A stretch of DNA of 64,000 nt, taken from Sphingomonas sp. Lineage in GTDB: Bacteria; Pseudomonadota; Alphaproteobacteria; Sphingomonadales; Sphingomonadaceae. Numbering within the stretch: position 1 is the stretch's first letter; the number at the start of each line of letters is the position of its first letter. Positions 52,584 through 60,987 of the stretch are shown here, piece by piece. The notes under the pieces were generated by a model. That model saw only the letters and a program-made list of their open reading frames with translations, was not told the DNA's origin and searched no databases. Made by a program: the position numbers and the translations under genes. The stretch covers positions 1-64,000 of the forward strand of contig NZ_JAIERS010000015.1 of NCBI RefSeq assembly GCF_019746665.1, given 5' to 3'.

Positions 52584-53723
52584 ATGAGCGACGACGAACT
52601 GATTGACGTGCCGATCGAATCCCTGCCGCTCGACGGCTGGCACCGCGCGCGTGGCGCCCGGATGGTCGAGTTCGCCGGCTATTACATGCCGATCCAATAT
52701 GAAGGCATCATGGCCGAACATCTCTGGACGCGGGAAAGCGCCGGGCTGTTCGACGTGAGCCATATGGGGCAATTGCTCTTCTCGTCGGACAGCGTCGATG
52801 TCGCCGCCGCGCTGGAGAGCGTGCTGCCCGGCGATGTGAGGGGCCTGGCGCCGGGCCGGATGCGCTATTCGCTGCTGCTGAATGGCGAGGGCGGGATTCT
52901 CGACGATCTGATGGTCACCCGCCTGCCCGAGGGCAGCGCGTTCGACGCGGCGTTCTACATGGTGGTGAACGGCGCGACCAAATGGGATGACATCGCCCAT
53001 ATCCTCGAAACCCTGCCCGAGGAAGTGACGATCAACCATCTCGGCGAGCAGGCGCTACTCGCGCTGCAGGGGCCGAAGGCGGTCGACGCGCTCGATCGGC
53101 TGGTGCCGGGCGTCTCGGCGCTGCGCTTCATGCAGGCAGCCGGCTTCGAGCGCGACGGCGTGCCGCTGTGGATCAGCCGCTCGGGCTATACCGGCGAGGA
53201 CGGGTTCGAGATTTCGCTGCCCGCCGAGGATGCGGAAGGCTTCGCCACTGCGCTGCTCGACCAGGGCGAAGTCAAACCCATCGGCCTTGGCGCGCGCGAC
53301 TCGCTGCGGTTGGAGGCGGGGCTGCCGCTTTACGGGCATGATCTGGACGAAGCGACCACGCCGGTCATGGCCGATCTCGGTTTCGCCATTGCCAAGCGGC
53401 GGCGCGAGGCGGGGGATTTCCCCGGCGCCGAACGGATCGCGATCGAACGCGCGCACGGCGCTGCCCGGCAGCGCGTGGGGCTGGTTATCGAGGGCCGCCA
53501 ACCGGTTCGGGAGGGCGCGGCGGTGCTCGACACGGGCGCGGGCGAGGTCGGGCGCGTCACTTCGGGCGGTTTCGCGCCGAGCGTGGGGGCGCCGATCGCA
53601 ATGGCCTATGTGCCGCTCGCGCTCGCCGCGCCCGGCACGCGCATCCAACTTGCCCAGCGCGGCAAGGTCCATTGGGGCACGGTGACGCCGATGCCCTTCG
53701 TCCCCCACCGCTATGTCCGCTGA
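52584..53723 (+). CDS. gcvT: Aminomethyltransferase (glycine cleavage T protein)
   Basis: The 379-residue enzyme has the GcvT folate-binding domain (RMVEFAGYYMPIQYEGIMAE, FDVSHMGQLLFSS, RYSLLLNGEGGILDDLMVTR) and its C-terminal beta-barrel (RVGLVIEGRQPVREGAAV; GEVGRVTSGGFAPSVGAP). It moves the aminomethyl group from the lipoyl H protein to tetrahydrofolate. The ATG at 52584 follows GGAG; upstream in-frame codons overlap the riboswitch and lack family sequence. First gene of the riboswitch-controlled operon. Confidence 0.96.
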   Translation: MSDDELIDVPIESLPLDGWHRARGARMVEFAGYYMPIQYEGIMAEHLWTRESAGLFDVSHMGQLLFSSDSVDVAAALESVLPGDVRGLAPGRMRYSLLLNGEGGILDDLMVTRLPEGSAFDAAFYMVVNGATKWDDIAHILETLPEEVTINHLGEQALLALQGPKAVDALDRLVPGVSALRFMQAAGFERDGVPLWISRSGYTGEDGFEISLPAEDAEGFATALLDQGEVKPIGLGARDSLRLEAGLPLYGHDLDEATTPVMADLGFAIAKRRREAGDFPGAERIAIERAHGAARQRVGLVIEGRQPVREGAAVLDTGAGEVGRVTSGGFAPSVGAPIAMAYVPLALAAPGTRIQLAQRGKVHWGTVTPMPFVPHRYVR

Positions 53724-53735
53724 AGGGAGCCAGCC

Positions 53736-54107
53736 ATGAGCCGCTATTACACCGAAGACCATGAATGGATCGAACTCGACGGCGAGATCGGGACGGTCGG
53801 GATCACCGATTATGCCCAGGGCCAGCTGGGCGACATCGTGTTCGTCGAGGTGCCCGACGAGGGTAAGTCCTTGAGCAAAGGCGACGAAGCCGCCGTGGTC
53901 GAAAGCGTGAAGGCGGCGTCGGACGTTTACTCGCCGGTGTCCGGCACGGTGGTGGAAGGCAATGCCGCGCTCGCCGACCAACCCGCGCTGGTGAACGAAG
54001 ACCCCGAAGGTGAGGGCTGGTTCTTCAAGCTAACGCTTTCCGACACCGGCGAGCTGGAAGGGCTGATGGACGAAGCGGCTTACGAGGCGTTCGTCAGCAA
54101 GTTGTGA
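53736..54107 (+). CDS. gcvH: Glycine cleavage H protein
   Basis: The 123-residue carrier has the lipoyl domain with the attachment lysine K59 in [17 protein letters not shown], and the usual [20 protein letters not shown] opening. It shuttles the aminomethyl group between the P, T and L proteins. It starts 12 bases after gcvT. A pair of inverted GC-rich repeats lies between it and gcvPA. Confidence 0.98.
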   Translation: MSRYYTEDHEWIELDGEIGTVGITDYAQGQLGDIVFVEVPDEGKSLSKGDEAAVVESVKAASDVYSPVSGTVVEGNAALADQPALVNEDPEGEGWFFKLTLSDTGELEGLMDEAAYEAFVSKL

Positions 54108-54117
54108 ACCTTAATCC

Positions 54118-54226
54118 CTCCCACAAGTGGGAGGGGGCAGGGGTGGGCAACCCCTTGGAATAACAAGCAACCCGGCGCGCTTCTCGCCCATGGCGCGCCC
54201 ACCCCCGCCCGCACGCGGGCAGGGGA
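54118..54226. repeat. Inverted pair of GC-rich repeats between gcvH and gcvPA
   Basis: Copy 1 contains the hairpin CTCCCAC (54118-54124) / GTGGGAG (54127-54133) followed by a GGGGGCAGGGGTGGGC run. Copy 2 (about 54197-54226) is the same pattern reversed, with hairpin arms GCCCGC (54207-54212) and GCGGGC (54215-54220) and the run ACCCCCG on its left. The last bases, AGGGGAG, lie close to the ribosome-site position of gcvPA. The pair could attenuate transcription within the operon. Confidence 0.65.
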
Positions 54227-54240
54227 GATGAAAGTAACCG

Positions 54241-55599
54241 ATGCGCTACTTGCCCCTCACCGATACCGACCGCCAGGCGATGCTCGCCGCCATCGGCGCG
54301 GGGTCGATCGACGATCTGTTCGTCGACGTGCCCGCCGAAGCGCGGCTCTCCGGCCCGATCGCCGGCTTGCCCAACCACGCCAGCGAAATGGCGGTCGAGC
54401 GCCACATGAAGGCGCTGGCGGCGCAGAATCTGGTCGCGGGCGAGGTGCCCTTTTTCCTCGGCTGCGGGGCCTATCGCCATCATGTGCCGGCGAGCGTCGA
54501 TCACCTGATCCAGCGCGGCGAGTATTTGACGGCCTACACGCCCTATCAGCCTGAAATCGCCCAGGGCACGCTGCAGATGCTGTTCGAGTTCCAGACGCAG
54601 GTCGCCCGCCTGCTTGGCACCGATGTCGCGAACGCCAGCATGTATGACGGCTCGACTGCCTGCTGGGAGGCGATCGGCATGGCGCGGCGGATCACGAAGC
54701 GCGGCAAGGCGATCCTCTCGGCTGGGCTGCACCCGCATTATGTCTCGGTCGCGCGGACGATGGCGAAATACACCGGCGACCAGCTCGAAACGTCGCTGCC
54801 CGCGCTCGAAGCGGCGACCGATGCCGAGGCGCTGATCGCCGCGATCGATGACGATACATCGTGCGTCGTCGTCCAATATCCCGATATTCTGGGGCGCATC
54901 ACCGATCTGCGGCCCATCGCGGCGGCGGCGCACGCCAAGAAGGCGCTGCTGATCGCGGTCGTCACCGAGCCGGTCGCGCTCGGCGCGATCATGAGCCCGG
55001 GCGAGATGGACGCGGACATTGTGGTGGGAGAAGGCCAGTCGCTCGGCGTCGGGCTGCAATTCGGTGGGCCCTATGTCGGGCTGTTCGGCGCGAAGGAAAA
55101 ATATCTCCGCCAGATGCCGGGCCGGCTGTGCGGCGAAACGGTGGATGCCAATGGAAAACGCGGCTTCGTGCTGACGCTTTCGACCCGCGAGCAGCATATC
55201 CGCCGCGAAAAGGCGACCTCGAACATCTGCACCAACAGCGGGCTGTGCGCGCTGGCTTTCTCGATCCACCTGACACTGATGGGTGAGGCTGGCTTGCGCA
55301 AGCTCGCCGCGATCAACCACGCCAAGGCGGTGCAGGCCGCCGAGCGGCTGGCGCGGGTGCCCGGCGTGAGCCTCGTGAACGACGCCTTCTTCAACGAATT
55401 CACCCTGCGCCTGCCCAAGCCGGCGCGCCCGGTGGTGCGCCAGCTCGCCGACCGGCGCGTGCTCGCCGGCGTTTCGCTCGGCCGGCTCTATCCGGGCGAG
55501 GCTGCGTTGGAGCACGGCCTGGTGGTCGCCGTTACCGAGACGGCGGCGCCCGAAGACATCGAAACCATGGCGACCGCGCTTGAGGAGGTGCTCGCATGA
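54241..55599 (+). CDS. gcvPA: Glycine decarboxylase subunit 1 (split P protein)
   Basis: The 452-residue protein is the N-terminal half of the P protein (RYLPLTDTDRQAMLAAIGAG, HYLPASVDHLIQRGEYLTAY-like opening, YDGSTACWEAIGMARRITKR). The family's SLGVGLQFGGPYVGLF and RLCGETVDANGKRGFVLTLS segments are present. With GcvPB it decarboxylates glycine using PLP and passes the aminomethyl group to GcvH. Its stop overlaps the gcvPB start by four bases. The split form is normal in this bacterial group. Confidence 0.96.
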   Translation: MRYLPLTDTDRQAMLAAIGAGSIDDLFVDVPAEARLSGPIAGLPNHASEMAVERHMKALAAQNLVAGEVPFFLGCGAYRHHVPASVDHLIQRGEYLTAYTPYQPEIAQGTLQMLFEFQTQVARLLGTDVANASMYDGSTACWEAIGMARRITKRGKAILSAGLHPHYVSVARTMAKYTGDQLETSLPALEAATDAEALIAAIDDDTSCVVVQYPDILGRITDLRPIAAAAHAKKALLIAVVTEPVALGAIMSPGEMDADIVVGEGQSLGVGLQFGGPYVGLFGAKEKYLRQMPGRLCGETVDANGKRGFVLTLSTREQHIRREKATSNICTNSGLCALAFSIHLTLMGEAGLRKLAAINHAKAVQAAERLARVPGVSLVNDAFFNEFTLRLPKPARPVVRQLADRRVLAGVSLGRLYPGEAALEHGLVVAVTETAAPEDIETMATALEEVLA

Positions 55600-57164
55600 C
55601 CCTGAACCCGTCCGGCTGGCGCCCCGAGCGCCCGGCGACTCCCGCCGACTTCGCCGCCACCACCACCGGCAACCGCGCGCTGATGCTGGAGGAAGCGCTG
55701 ATCTTCGAGATTGGCAGCATCGAGACCTGCGGCGTCGATCTGGAGGAGGCTCCCGACACCCCTTCAAAGCTCGGCGGGCTTGAGCGCCGCGCCCCGATCG
55801 GTCTGCCGGGCCTCTCCGAGCCCGAGACGGTGCGGCACTATACCCGCCTCTCGCGCCAGAATTACGCGATCGACCTGGGGCTCTTTCCGCTCGGCAGCTG
55901 CACGATGAAGCATAATCCGCGCCTCAACGAGAAGATGGCGCGGCTCCCCGGTTTCGCTGATATCCACCCGCTCCAGCCGGTCGATAGCGTGCAGGGTGCG
56001 CTTGGAGTGATCAACGAACTGGCGGTTTGGCTGATCGAGCTTACCGGGATGCACGGTGTCGCGATGAGCCCGAAGGCAGGCGCGCATGGCGAACTGTGCG
56101 GCATTCTGTGCATCCGCGCGGCGCTCGAAGCGCGGGGCGAGGGGCATCGCAAGGTGATCCTGGTGCCCGAATCGGCGCACGGCACCAACCCCGCCACCGC
56201 CGCCTTCGCCGGTTATAGCGTGGAAGACATTCCGGCGACGCCCGAGGGCCGGGTCGATACCGCCGCGCTCAAGGCGCGATTGGGGCCGGACGTGGCGGCG
56301 GTGATGATCACCAACCCCAATACCTGCGGCCTGTTCGAGCGCGACCTGAAGGAGATTTCAGACGCGGTCCATGCCGCCGGCGGCTACGTCTATTGCGATG
56401 GCGCTAACTTCAACGCGATCGTCGGGCGGGTGCGCCCGGGCGATCTCGGCGTCGACGCGATGCACATCAACCTCCATAAAACCTTCTCCACCCCGCATGG
56501 CGGCGGTGGGCCGGGTTCGGGGCCGGTGGTGCTGTCGGAAGCCCTGTCGCCTTTCGGCCCGCTGCCTTTCACCGAGCGCTATGCCGATGGCCATATCACG
56601 CTGGTCGAAGAGGAAAGCGTGGGGGACCGCCATCCGCACAGCTTTGGGCGCATGACCGCGTTCCACGGGCAAATGGGCATGTTCACCCGCGCCTTGACCT
56701 ACATTCTCAGCCACGGCGCGGATGGCCTGCGCCAGGTGGCGGAGGACGCGGTGCTCAACGCCAATTATGTGCTGCGGAACCTTGAGGGTGTGCTCGACGC
56801 GCCGTTCGCCGCTTCAGGCCCCTGTATGCACGAAGCGCTGTTCAGCGACGACGGCTTCCCGGAAGGCTTTTCGACGCTCGATGTCGCCAAGGGGCTGATT
56901 GACGAGGGTTTCCACCCGATGACGGTCTATTTCCCGCTCGTCGTTCACGGCGCGATGCTGGTCGAGCCGACCGAGACCGAGAGCAAGGCGGCGCTCGATC
57001 AGTTCATTGGGGCTTTGCGCTCGGTCGCCGAGCGGGCGAAGGCGGGCGACCCGACGCTCAAGAGCGCACCGCACTTCGCCCCGCGCGCGCGGCTTGACGA
57101 GACGCTCGCGGCGCGCAAGCCGGTGCTGGTGTGGAAGGAAGCGGTCGCGCAAGCGGCGGAGTAG
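55596..57164 (+). CDS. gcvPB: Glycine decarboxylase subunit 2 (split P protein)
   Basis: The 522-residue subunit carries the PLP lysine K295 in HINLHKTFSTPHGGGGPGSG. Other conserved blocks are YAIDLGLFPLGSCTMKHNPR, AHGTNPATAAFAGYS and GANFNAIVGRVRPGDLGVDA. It forms the active decarboxylase with GcvPA. Length is normal. The operon ends here: the patatin gene is convergent, with its end four bases after this stop. The GcvL (dihydrolipoyl dehydrogenase) gene is not in the cluster, as usual. Confidence 0.97.
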   Translation: MTLNPSGWRPERPATPADFAATTTGNRALMLEEALIFEIGSIETCGVDLEEAPDTPSKLGGLERRAPIGLPGLSEPETVRHYTRLSRQNYAIDLGLFPLGSCTMKHNPRLNEKMARLPGFADIHPLQPVDSVQGALGVINELAVWLIELTGMHGVAMSPKAGAHGELCGILCIRAALEARGEGHRKVILVPESAHGTNPATAAFAGYSVEDIPATPEGRVDTAALKARLGPDVAAVMITNPNTCGLFERDLKEISDAVHAAGGYVYCDGANFNAIVGRVRPGDLGVDAMHINLHKTFSTPHGGGGPGSGPVVLSEALSPFGPLPFTERYADGHITLVEEESVGDRHPHSFGRMTAFHGQMGMFTRALTYILSHGADGLRQVAEDAVLNANYVLRNLEGVLDAPFAASGPCMHEALFSDDGFPEGFSTLDVAKGLIDEGFHPMTVYFPLVVHGAMLVEPTETESKAALDQFIGALRSVAERAKAGDPTLKSAPHFAPRARLDETLAARKPVLVWKEAVAQAAE

Positions 57165-57168
57165 GCGC

Positions 57169-59463
57169 TCAGCCGATTTCCGCCCGCAACTGTTCGATCA
57201 GTGGCTGCACGCTCGTCAGCCGCTCAACTTCCTCGTCGAGGATGGCGTGGAACGCCGCGCGCTTGATCTGCGCGATCCGACCGGGCTTCATCCGCATCCC
57301 GCCTGGTAGCGCGGAGACGATGATGTCGATCAGCCGCTCGGCGCCGTGGAGGCGACCCCAGAGATAATCATTCTCGCGGTAAGCGCGGCTGAAGAATGCG
57401 CCGAACGCGCCGAACTGAATGCCTTTCAGCGTTGCCTCGGCGCCACCGGCGCGAATGGAGGTAGCGTCGTCGGGCGCGATGCGATCGACCTTGATTGGGT
57501 CGAACTCGTCGAGCCCCTCGCCCTGGAGCAGCGGCAGCGTCGCCACGTCGAAGAACGGGAAGCCGAGATAAGTGAGCAGCAGCGCGCGTCGCGCCTCCTT
57601 GTTCGCGCTCGCGAGCGCGACCGACAGGCGGATCTCGGTTTCGTCGTCGAGCGTCTTGAGGTTGAGCGAACGCGCCAGCTGCTGGAGCAGCACGCTGGCA
57701 TCGCCACGCAAAGCGCGCACGTCGCGGCGCAGATGCGCGTGCGGCTCGGTGCGCTTGGCGTCGAGATAAGTGGCGAGCGAGGCGTAAACCGCCTCGCGCA
57801 GCGGGGCGAGCGTCGCCTCGTCATGCTGCGCCTCCAGCTCGGTCAGCCGGCGCGCGAGCAGGCGCAGGCGGCGGATGCGAAAACCGAGATCGTAGTTCCG
57901 CAGGAAGGCGATCATCTCCGCGCTCGTGCCGCCGGTGAAGCTGGGGCGGTTCTCCGCCATGCCGAGCGCATCGACCGCGCGCTGGATCGCGGCATGAATG
58001 TCGTGCCAGCGCTGCTGGCTCGCCTCGCCGCCGACCGTGAACAGCATGTGGGTGAGCGTCTCGATCACCCCGGCGAGCTTCAGATGACCATAAGCGGCAT
58101 AACCATAGCCCGCCTTGCTGGCCGCCGCTGTCTGCGCGCGGCGGCGCCAATTGGCGAGGCGCTGGACGGTCGGGTGATCGAGGAACAGCGTGTAGCCGAA
58201 CAACCCCTCCACCTGCCGCTCCACCTCGGGGCGGATGTGCGCGATGATTTCGGCGAGCCGCTCGATCCGGCGGCTGCGCGTGGCGATCGACTCCAGATTG
58301 TCACGGATCGGCTGCTGGCGCGGCAGTTCGGAAATCGCGCCGATGATCGTCTGGAAAAAGCCGGGCAATTGCTCCGGCCCCGGCGCGCGGCCCATTTTGC
58401 CGCCGGGATAGGGTTCGATATAGACGAAGCGGCGGTCAACCTGGCGCCGCGCCGGGCGTTCACGCAGGGCGCTGATCGCGGGGCCGAAGGGGGCGTTGAC
58501 CAACACCGACCCATCGATCAACGGGGTGTGCTCGGCGGCACCCGCCGCGCTTTGCCGGGGAAGTGCCTCGGTGATGAAGGCACCGCGTTCGGGCCAGCTA
58601 TGGTCGCGCGCCTTTAGCACGCGGTCGAGCTCGGCGACCGTCGCCGCCGGAAAGGCGCCGGGAAAGCTCGATGTAGCCCGCGCGGCGAAGGCGAGCTCGG
58701 GGATCGGTGCCAGCGTTGGCCGCGCCTCGCCGTGATCGCTGAACGAGAAGATCAGCCGGTGCTCGGTCTCCATCACCTCGCATGGCGAGTTTAGCGCCAG
58801 GCGCTCGGGATGACCGTGAAAATCAGTGACGGTCACGAACAGGTCGAGCGGTTGCCCCTCGGGCAAGAGCCGCGCCTCGACCGGGGCGGCGGCCATCGCC
58901 TCGAACGCATCGAGCACGAGATTGAGGAACCGCTCGCCGCCAAAGGGGGGCTCGAACCAGCGCGAGCGGACGAATTTGCTGAGCTTCGCGCGCACCTCGT
59001 TACGCGTCGCAGGCTCGACCAGGCTGTCGACCGGATCACCCGCGCGCCGCTGCGCCGCCCAGGCGATCGGGAGCGCCCACATTTTCGAGAGGGCGCTGGC
59101 CGGCGCCTGCGCCGGATCGAGCAGCTCCTCGACATCGGCTGAATCGAACCAGAGCTGGGTCAGCGGCTCGAGCGACTGGCCGGTGGTGATGGCCTGCGCC
59201 AGGAAGACGCCGTTGATCCCGCCCGCGCTCGCTCCCGCGATGATGTCGACCAGCACGCGCAGCTTCAGCTGGTGCTCGTCCTCGATCTCCTGGAGCAGCG
59301 CGCGGTACACGCCTTGGCTGCCCTTGGCGGGGGTTGTACCTTCGAGAAACGCCTTGCTGGCGCGCGCCAAGCGCCAGATTTCCTTGGTGATGCCGTGCAT
59401 ATAGACGGCAAGGCTGATGCCGCCGTAGCAGACGAGCGCGAGCCGCAATTCCTTTTCGCGCAT
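57169..59463 (-). CDS. Large patatin-like phospholipase (DUF3376 type)
   Basis: The 764-residue protein starts ELRLALVCYGGISLAVYMHG and has the patatin nucleophile elbow GASAG (S79 in IIAGASAGGINGVFLAQAIT) and catalytic aspartate motif in LIDGSVLVNAPFGPAI. The large C-terminal region (residues about 400-764) is helical, as in the patatin-related DUF3376 proteins of alphaproteobacteria and actinobacteria. It should be a cytosolic or membrane-associated lipid acyl hydrolase; its substrate is unknown. GAGAGG precedes the ATG at 59463; the frame upstream lacks family sequence. Confidence 0.9.
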   Translation of the reverse strand: MREKELRLALVCYGGISLAVYMHGITKEIWRLARASKAFLEGTTPAKGSQGVYRALLQEIEDEHQLKLRVLVDIIAGASAGGINGVFLAQAITTGQSLEPLTQLWFDSADVEELLDPAQAPASALSKMWALPIAWAAQRRAGDPVDSLVEPATRNEVRAKLSKFVRSRWFEPPFGGERFLNLVLDAFEAMAAAPVEARLLPEGQPLDLFVTVTDFHGHPERLALNSPCEVMETEHRLIFSFSDHGEARPTLAPIPELAFAARATSSFPGAFPAATVAELDRVLKARDHSWPERGAFITEALPRQSAAGAAEHTPLIDGSVLVNAPFGPAISALRERPARRQVDRRFVYIEPYPGGKMGRAPGPEQLPGFFQTIIGAISELPRQQPIRDNLESIATRSRRIERLAEIIAHIRPEVERQVEGLFGYTLFLDHPTVQRLANWRRRAQTAAASKAGYGYAAYGHLKLAGVIETLTHMLFTVGGEASQQRWHDIHAAIQRAVDALGMAENRPSFTGGTSAEMIAFLRNYDLGFRIRRLRLLARRLTELEAQHDEATLAPLREAVYASLATYLDAKRTEPHAHLRRDVRALRGDASVLLQQLARSLNLKTLDDETEIRLSVALASANKEARRALLLTYLGFPFFDVATLPLLQGEGLDEFDPIKVDRIAPDDATSIRAGGAEATLKGIQFGAFGAFFSRAYRENDYLWGRLHGAERLIDIIVSALPGGMRMKPGRIAQIKRAAFHAILDEEVERLTSVQPLIEQLRAEIG

Positions 59464-59560
59464 GGCATCCTCTCGCCGTTGCGTGGCAAGCCTAGGGCGT
59501 TGAGCGACGGGGTTCAATATTCTCGCCCAGAGGGGGCTGCGCGCCTCCATCCCCCTCCCT

Positions 59561-59660
59561 CTTCCCCGGCGCAGGCCGGGGCCGAGCATCCCGCGGTTTA
59601 TCGCGTCACGCTGGCCTAGCGGGCGTTCCGCGACTGGGCCCCGGCCTTCGCCGGGGAAGG
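59561..59660. repeat. Inverted pair of GC-rich palindromic repeats before tRNA-Thr
   Basis: Copy 1 (59561-59584) has arms CCCCGGC (59564-59570) and GCCGGGG (59575-59581) around GCAG. Copy 2 (59637-59660) is the reverse complement type, with arms CCCCGGC (59639-59645) and GCCGGGG (59650-59656) around CTTC. The shared flanks (CTTCCCC on one, GGGGAAG on the other) show that they are one element in opposite orientation. The element resembles the one between ispH and thrB. Confidence 0.7.
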
Positions 59661-59686
59661 GGTAAGTTTTAAGCGTGGCTGGGGTC

Positions 59687-59762
59687 TGGTGCCGGTTGCA
59701 GGGATCGAACCCGCGACCTTCGGTTTACAAAACCGCTGCTCTACCAGCTGAGCTAAACCGGC
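59687..59762 (-). tRNA. tRNA-Thr (anticodon TGT)
   Basis: On the minus strand 76 bases fold as a tRNA: acceptor GCCGGTT paired with AACCGGC, D-arm AGCTCAGCTGGTAGAGC, anticodon loop TTTGTAA giving TGT, T-arm CGCGGGTTCGATCCCTG and an encoded CCA. The anticodon reads ACA, so it is a threonine tRNA. It lies 17 bases before the end of the DUF429 gene. No integrase is next to it. Confidence 0.96.
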
Positions 59763-59779
59763 GTCGGGCGGCTCTTGCG

Positions 59780-60649
59780 TCAAACCACGCCGAAGGTCCA
59801 GCCCTCGGTCGCGGCGATCGCGGGGTTTAGGCCCGCAGGATGCCACAGTGCCTCGCGGCTGGCGGCCGCGCGCAGCCAGGCGGCGCTGAGCAGCGCGTCG
59901 CTGCGATGATCGTCGATCGGCCCGTGGCCAGGCACCGGCGCGCTGCCGAGCGTGGCGAGGGCGGTGTTAAGCTCGGCGAGCGAGCGCATCTTGGCGCGGT
60001 GCGGCGGGCGGCCTGCGTCGCGCGCGGCGAGCGCGGTGTAGATTTCGACCAGCGCCGAGCCGCGCTCGGGCAGCGGATCGAACGGCCAGAGTGGCAACCG
60101 TCCGCCGAGCGCGTGGAACAGCCGCATCCCGGCGAGGCTTGCCTTGCCCACCTGCGCCGCACCAACGAGGTTGAGGTTGCTATAGGGCTTCAAGCCCTGC
60201 GCTGCCTGGGCATATTCGGTCACGCGAAAGCGGCCCCGTCCGCCACCGAAAGCTTCGCCGGTACGTCCGCCATGCCGTCGAAAATGCGGTGCGGCCCCAG
60301 GGTGGTCGGCAAAGCCCGCCGCGCCGAGATCGGGTTCGCCGCCGCATAGCGTCTCGACGAGCGACCAAAGGCCCCGCGCATCGCCCGGACTGGCATCCCA
60401 GCCCGGGAAGAAAGCGCCACGGTCAGCAAAGGGCAGCGATGGGCCGAGATCGAAACCGATCAGCGCGTCGGGCGGCGCCGCGCGCAGCAGCCAGTCGAGC
60501 ACCGCCATCCGCGACCAGAGCCCGTGCGGCGGCGAGACAAGCCGCGGCGCCGCGCGCCCGATGCCACACCAGGCGAGCGCGATGCCCCGGTGCCGCGATC
60601 CCCGCGCGCCCGACCAGTCGATCGCGACGAAATGCGCGAAGCGGCTCAC
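59780..60649 (-). CDS. DUF429-family predicted RNase H-like nuclease
   Basis: The 289-residue protein begins FVAIDWSGARGSRHRGIALA, the first-strand acidic motif of DUF429 proteins, and ends with IDDHRSDALLSAAWLRAAAS, where D-H-x-x-D-A-L forms the other conserved acid set. The family has an RNase H-like fold with an unknown nucleic-acid substrate. Its ATGA start overlaps the upstream MmcQ/YjbR gene stop, so it is the end of a chain running from rarA. Confidence 0.8.
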   Translation of the reverse strand: MSRFAHFVAIDWSGARGSRHRGIALAWCGIGRAAPRLVSPPHGLWSRMAVLDWLLRAAPPDALIGFDLGPSLPFADRGAFFPGWDASPGDARGLWSLVETLCGGEPDLGAAGFADHPGAAPHFRRHGGRTGEAFGGGRGRFRVTEYAQAAQGLKPYSNLNLVGAAQVGKASLAGMRLFHALGGRLPLWPFDPLPERGSALVEIYTALAARDAGRPPHRAKMRSLAELNTALATLGSAPVPGHGPIDDHRSDALLSAAWLRAAASREALWHPAGLNPAIAATEGWTFGVV

Positions 60650-60987
60650 CGTTTGGGGCGGACCGGGCGCTTGGCGGCGGCCTGATCGCGCGCGCGTTCG
60701 ATCATCGCGGCCACGCGCTCGGGATCGTCGCTGCCATAGCGAACGAGCACCGCCCCATAGCCCGCATAATGGGGCGTCTGGAAAAAGCTATCGGGGTCGG
60801 TTTCGAGCAGCAGCGCGATCGTATCGGTATCGAGCTGGAGGCAGAAGCTTTCCGTCGCCTCATGCCCGGGCGAGAGGAAGGCCCGGCCATTGGCGCTTAC
60901 CTTCGCTGCTTCGTGCCCATAATGCCGCCCAAGCTCGACGCCGGGCAGCGCGAGGGCGAAGGCGAGGGCTTCTTGCCAGTCCTTCAC
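60646..60987 (-). CDS. MmcQ/YjbR-family small protein
   Basis: The 113-residue product (KDWQEALAFALALPGVELGR, YGHEAAKVSANGRAFLS, ALLLETDPDSFFQTPHYAGY, RVAAMIERARDQAAAKRP) is a whole MmcQ/YjbR domain with the family's 'LPGVE' and 'F.TPHY.GY...LVRY' motifs. These small alpha-beta proteins have a double-wing fold and are proposed to bind DNA; the function is not established. The GTG start at 60987 overlaps the serine hydrolase stop by four bases. Confidence 0.88.
   Translation of the reverse strand: MKDWQEALAFALALPGVELGRHYGHEAAKVSANGRAFLSPGHEATESFCLQLDTDTIALLLETDPDSFFQTPHYAGYGAVLVRYGSDDPERVAAMIERARDQAAAKRPVRPKR

Noticed and set aside
54094-55767. 557-residue minus-strand frame opposite gcvPA
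   Set aside because: Shadow of the glycine decarboxylase gene; no family signal.
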